Below are positions 57,301 through 58,840 of a stretch of DNA of 58,840 nt, piece after piece (the first letter of the stretch is position 1; each line of letters begins with the position of its first letter). The notes beneath the pieces were generated by a model that made no database searches, was not told where the DNA came from, and saw nothing but the letters and a program-made list of their open reading frames with translations. The DNA lies in assembly GCA_016195405.1 (NCBI GenBank), contig JACPZP010000075.1:1-58840 (forward strand), read 5' to 3'. The position numbers and the translations under genes were made by a program. This DNA comes from Planctomycetota bacterium. GTDB taxonomy: Bacteria; Planctomycetota; Planctomycetia; Gemmatales; Gemmataceae.

Positions 57301-58625
57301 TAACGTTCGGACCCCAGCACGACGTCCGCTACAGTGCCATCAGTCCCGACGGCCGCTGGGTAGTGGGCTGCAGCTGGTCCTGGGATGGCCGCTCCAAGAG
57401 CATCTTCATCTGGGAGGTCCAAACGCGCAGGAAAGCTGCTGAACTGCCCGTCGAGGGCGAGTCCAGCGCCCAATTCAGCCCAGACGGACGCTGGTTGGCA
57501 ACGTCCACCGGCTGGCTGGGCACCCAATTGTGGGAGGTAGAGACCTGGCGGCCGGGACTTCGCTTCGACGGCGGCGTCCGCTGGAGCGAAGATGGACGCC
57601 TTCTCGCGGTCCACGACGAGCTTAGCGTCATCCGCTGGGTCAACCCCGAAAGCGGGCGCGAGATTTTCCGAGTCAGCGGACCGGAGGCGAAATGGTATGC
57701 GGCCGCCTTCTTAACGCGCGATAATGCTTGGCTGGCCGGCACAGTCGCCGACAACCATGCGATCTACATTTGGGACCTCCGGCTAATTCGCAAACAACTG
57801 AAGGAACTCGATCTGGATTGGGAGATGCCGGAGTTCGCCGCGCTTGCGGAAGCGGAGAAGCCGCGAGCCCCTCGGAGAATCGCATGGGACCCGGGCATTT
57901 TCCGGCGGCGCGTGTTCGAGACCGACCATCAAGCTTTGGCTGCCTACAGCGTTATGCTCGCGCTTCAGCCTGTCAATCCGGACGCCTCTTTGGAGCGCGG
58001 CCTGGCATATGATCAGCTAAAGCAACCCGCAAAGGCGCTCGCGGATTTTGAAATGTTCCTTTCCTTGACTCCGCCAAGCGAGCGTCGCCGCGCGGAGATT
58101 CAGCTAAGGCGAGCCGGACTCTATCAAGAGGTCCTCAAAGACGACCACGCCGCGGCAGGCGCGCTCCTCGCGATCATGGAAGAGCCGACGGAACTCACGC
58201 ACAGTCCCGGCCGATACGCATTCCTGTGCAACGAAATCGCCTGGCGAGCCGTAGCCCCTTATCCCAATTGTGTCTCCGCCAAGACCGCGCTGCCGCTTTC
58301 GAGAAAAGCGGTGGCGATAGAACCCTTCAATTTCCTCTATCAAAATACGCTGGGAGTCACGCTGTATCGGCTGGGCCAATACGACGAATCCGTCCACTGT
58401 CTCGAAGCGAACTTGCCACTAAGCCGCGACTACGCCGCCTTCGATCTTTACTTTCTCGCCATGAGCTATCACCATCTCGGCGAATCCGCCAACGCGCTGG
58501 ACTGCTTCGAGCGCGCCAATGCTTCCGTAAAAGCCGCGACAATCCTCGATGCGCGAGAACGGCAGGAATTGACCAACTTTCGCGCCGAAGCGGAGAAGGC
58601 GCTCGGGATCGACTCCGTGCGGTAG
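54312..58625 (+). CDS. membrane Ser/Thr protein kinase with WD40-like sensor and TPR tail
   Basis: The 1437-residue protein starts with the planctomycete pre-kinase segment (EAFLERYRRGERPSITEFTA), then a Hanks-type kinase: GRGGMGIVYEAE, Lys114 in VALKVL, HRDIKPSN (299-306), DFGLA (319-323) and MAPERL. About 85 low-complexity residues are inserted between the hinge (QFIQGHSLDAVIAEL) and the HRD region, where kinases normally have a short helix. One transmembrane helix (about 462-485) leads to an extracytoplasmic WD40-like propeller region (repeated LAWHPEGRLLA, ISPDGRWVVG, QFSPDGRWLA) and C-terminal TPRs. Together with the overlapping ECF sigma gene this looks like a sensor-kinase/sigma pair in which phosphorylation controls the sigma; that link is inferred. 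Confidence 0.94.
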   Translation: MTRESSPESPVSRDPLEELAEAFLERYRRGERPSITEFTARAPEHADEIRELFPALVVMEQAAPAVTSAAAHPHGSIPLERLGDYRVIREIGRGGMGIVYEAEQEALGRHVALKVLPSAAGVDSNCLLRFRREARSAARLHHTNIVPVFDIGERDGIHYYAMQFIQGHSLDAVIAELRALRKRDDPQQKRIWPAGMDVPQASAAVSLAGSLLSGQFRGEELAVGAGGDPSAPNTANGVASEPRPTEIGEKPLAHGTSSVLGDTSDFSAKSDFQFYRSVARIGLQVAEALAYAHGQRVLHRDIKPSNLLLDARGTIWVTDFGLAKEEGGDVTRTGELVGTLRYMAPERLNGNADGRSDIYSLGLTLYELLTLRPAFPEADRARLVHTIAHQEPGAPRKFDPQIPRDLETIVLKAITKETAGRYAVAEDMAEDLRRFLADRPIRARRASTWERTRRWCRRNPGWAATIAGVLGLLLVMAIGGTILSLHLQQALHDVRIADADKTEKLCQGHIERARALRTSGRVGQRFEALKAIREAAKIKVTPDLRDEAVAALVLPDVEVFREWGGPPEDTWASTYDASFELFARIDKQGLLTVCRLSADGVKVICQSPTRGKPPFAALAMSSDGRYLVFGHEAKMEAGLCSFQIWKFDGAKARLHWEERGGLVRDAISFHADGRRLALGHGNGTISIHDLQTKALLNSFKSGWANSLAFHPRDSRLAVAGGDSIRILDVDSGKELKALRHPKIQTWAYGLAWHPEGRLLAATSQERKIHLWDVETGAETMPPWEAFSSGVYMAFNHKGDRLLSNGWSGQSQLWDATSGRLMLTFPGVVGGQFSLDDSMIGLERHGGKTRLWRLADGRELRTIRGPVAEPWDATRDIFAPVLDPESGVLAAASSAGLGFFDFESGKKLAFVPFRNGRGTVPNRFDPGGGWMTSGGINAVLWPMRRDPTQKDLLHIGPPRLLAATVNGGADATPDGRIRVFPQGIQTLLLDAARPGERVTFGPQHDVRYSAISPDGRWVVGCSWSWDGRSKSIFIWEVQTRRKAAELPVEGESSAQFSPDGRWLATSTGWLGTQLWEVETWRPGLRFDGGVRWSEDGRLLAVHDELSVIRWVNPESGREIFRVSGPEAKWYAAAFLTRDNAWLAGTVADNHAIYIWDLRLIRKQLKELDLDWEMPEFAALAEAEKPRAPRRIAWDPGIFRRRVFETDHQALAAYSVMLALQPVNPDASLERGLAYDQLKQPAKALADFEMFLSLTPPSERRRAEIQLRRAGLYQEVLKDDHAAAGALLAIMEEPTELTHSPGRYAFLCNEIAWRAVAPYPNCVSAKTALPLSRKAVAIEPFNFLYQNTLGVTLYRLGQYDESVHCLEANLPLSRDYAAFDLYFLAMSYHHLGESANALDCFERANASVKAATILDARERQELTNFRAEAEKALGIDSVR

Positions 58626-58796
58626 TGACACGTCTACCCTTCTCCCTCCGATTCGCCATGTGGTGGCTAACTTGCAAGACTTCGGGAAAACAGGCGTTAC
58701 GCCTGTTGAGAGAATCCTGTCGCGCGCAATTCCATAGTAGGCGCGGCTATCCTTGGCAACGAAACATCCCGGCTGCACCGAAAGAAGGACATACCC

Positions 58797-58840
58797 ATGA
58801 TGCGGTTTCTCAAAAACCCGTTCGGCAAGAAGTCCACGAG
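58797..58840 (+). CDS. start of a gene cut by the window edge
   Basis: Two consecutive ATGs are followed by the frame MMRFLKNPFGKKST, open to the window end. AAGGAC lies about 7 nt upstream. Function cannot be judged from 14 residues. Upstream, ACAGGCGTTACGCCTG near 58690 is another short dyad. Confidence 0.55.
   Translation, partial: MMRFLKNPFGKKST

Overview
The window looks like chromosomal DNA of a planctomycete, most likely of the Gemmataceae/Gemmata group. Support comes from the high GC, an ECF sigma factor translationally coupled to a giant Ser/Thr kinase with WD40-like and TPR regions, a secreted mosaic protease with the planctomycete N-terminal LEDRxTP-type motif, a DUF6807 (PmoA-like) protein, a Clp_N/ThiE-type arrangement, and very many long palindromic intergenic repeats. 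No rRNA, tRNA, CRISPR array, transposase or phage gene was recognised. The taxonomic call is an inference from gene content, not a database match.

Layout. 1-7.6 kb: a GNAT/FIST pair, the chromosome-organising ATPase smc, a truncated S41-peptidase-like remnant and queC. 7.7-18 kb: a DUF3417-type alpha-glucan phosphorylase with a TPR protein, a Uma2 nuclease-family protein, a TgpA-like transglutaminase membrane protein, ahcY and a metallo-beta-lactamase/beta-CASP RNase-like protein. 18-26.5 kb: a MoxR ATPase, a PmoA-like protein, a DUF6580 membrane protein, ispH, a MarR regulator with a palindromic operator on its promoter, and a 1135-residue membrane/TPR protein. 26.5-30.5 kb: a thioredoxin-NHL protein followed by DsbD, a plausible extracytoplasmic redox pair. 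30.9-34.4 kb: the alpha ribosomal operon rpmJ-rpsM-rpsK-rpsD-rpoA-rplQ, detached from secY/infA. 34.6-46.5 kb: a fatty-acid desaturase, membrane proteins, an ABC-2 permease fused to a CPBP protease, a secreted HEAT-like protein, the split Clp_N/ThiE locus and an acyl-CoA ligase. 46.8-58.8 kb: a 2045-residue S8 protease mosaic, then the ECF sigma/kinase pair and the start of one more gene.

The most unusual signal is the palindromic element load. More than ten sequence-unrelated inverted repeats, mostly with 15-32 bp arms, sit between genes. Members of two repeat families, and one further element of the same build, lie inside open reading frames without breaking them: in smc (an exact 34-bp copy of an intergenic element near 42.6 kb), in the beta-CASP gene (exactly 21 codons; related copy nested inside another palindrome near 2.3 kb), and in the signal-peptide region of the PmoA-like gene. 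This resembles the protein-coding palindromic elements known from Rickettsia, but with different sequences. A second oddity is a shared 12-13 nt CCACTAACCACT(A) leader in place of a Shine-Dalgarno sequence ahead of rpsK, rpsD and rplQ.

Limits: all calls come from reading the sequence and translations. Family names rest on recognised motifs, and start codons were chosen by ribosome-binding sites and family length.
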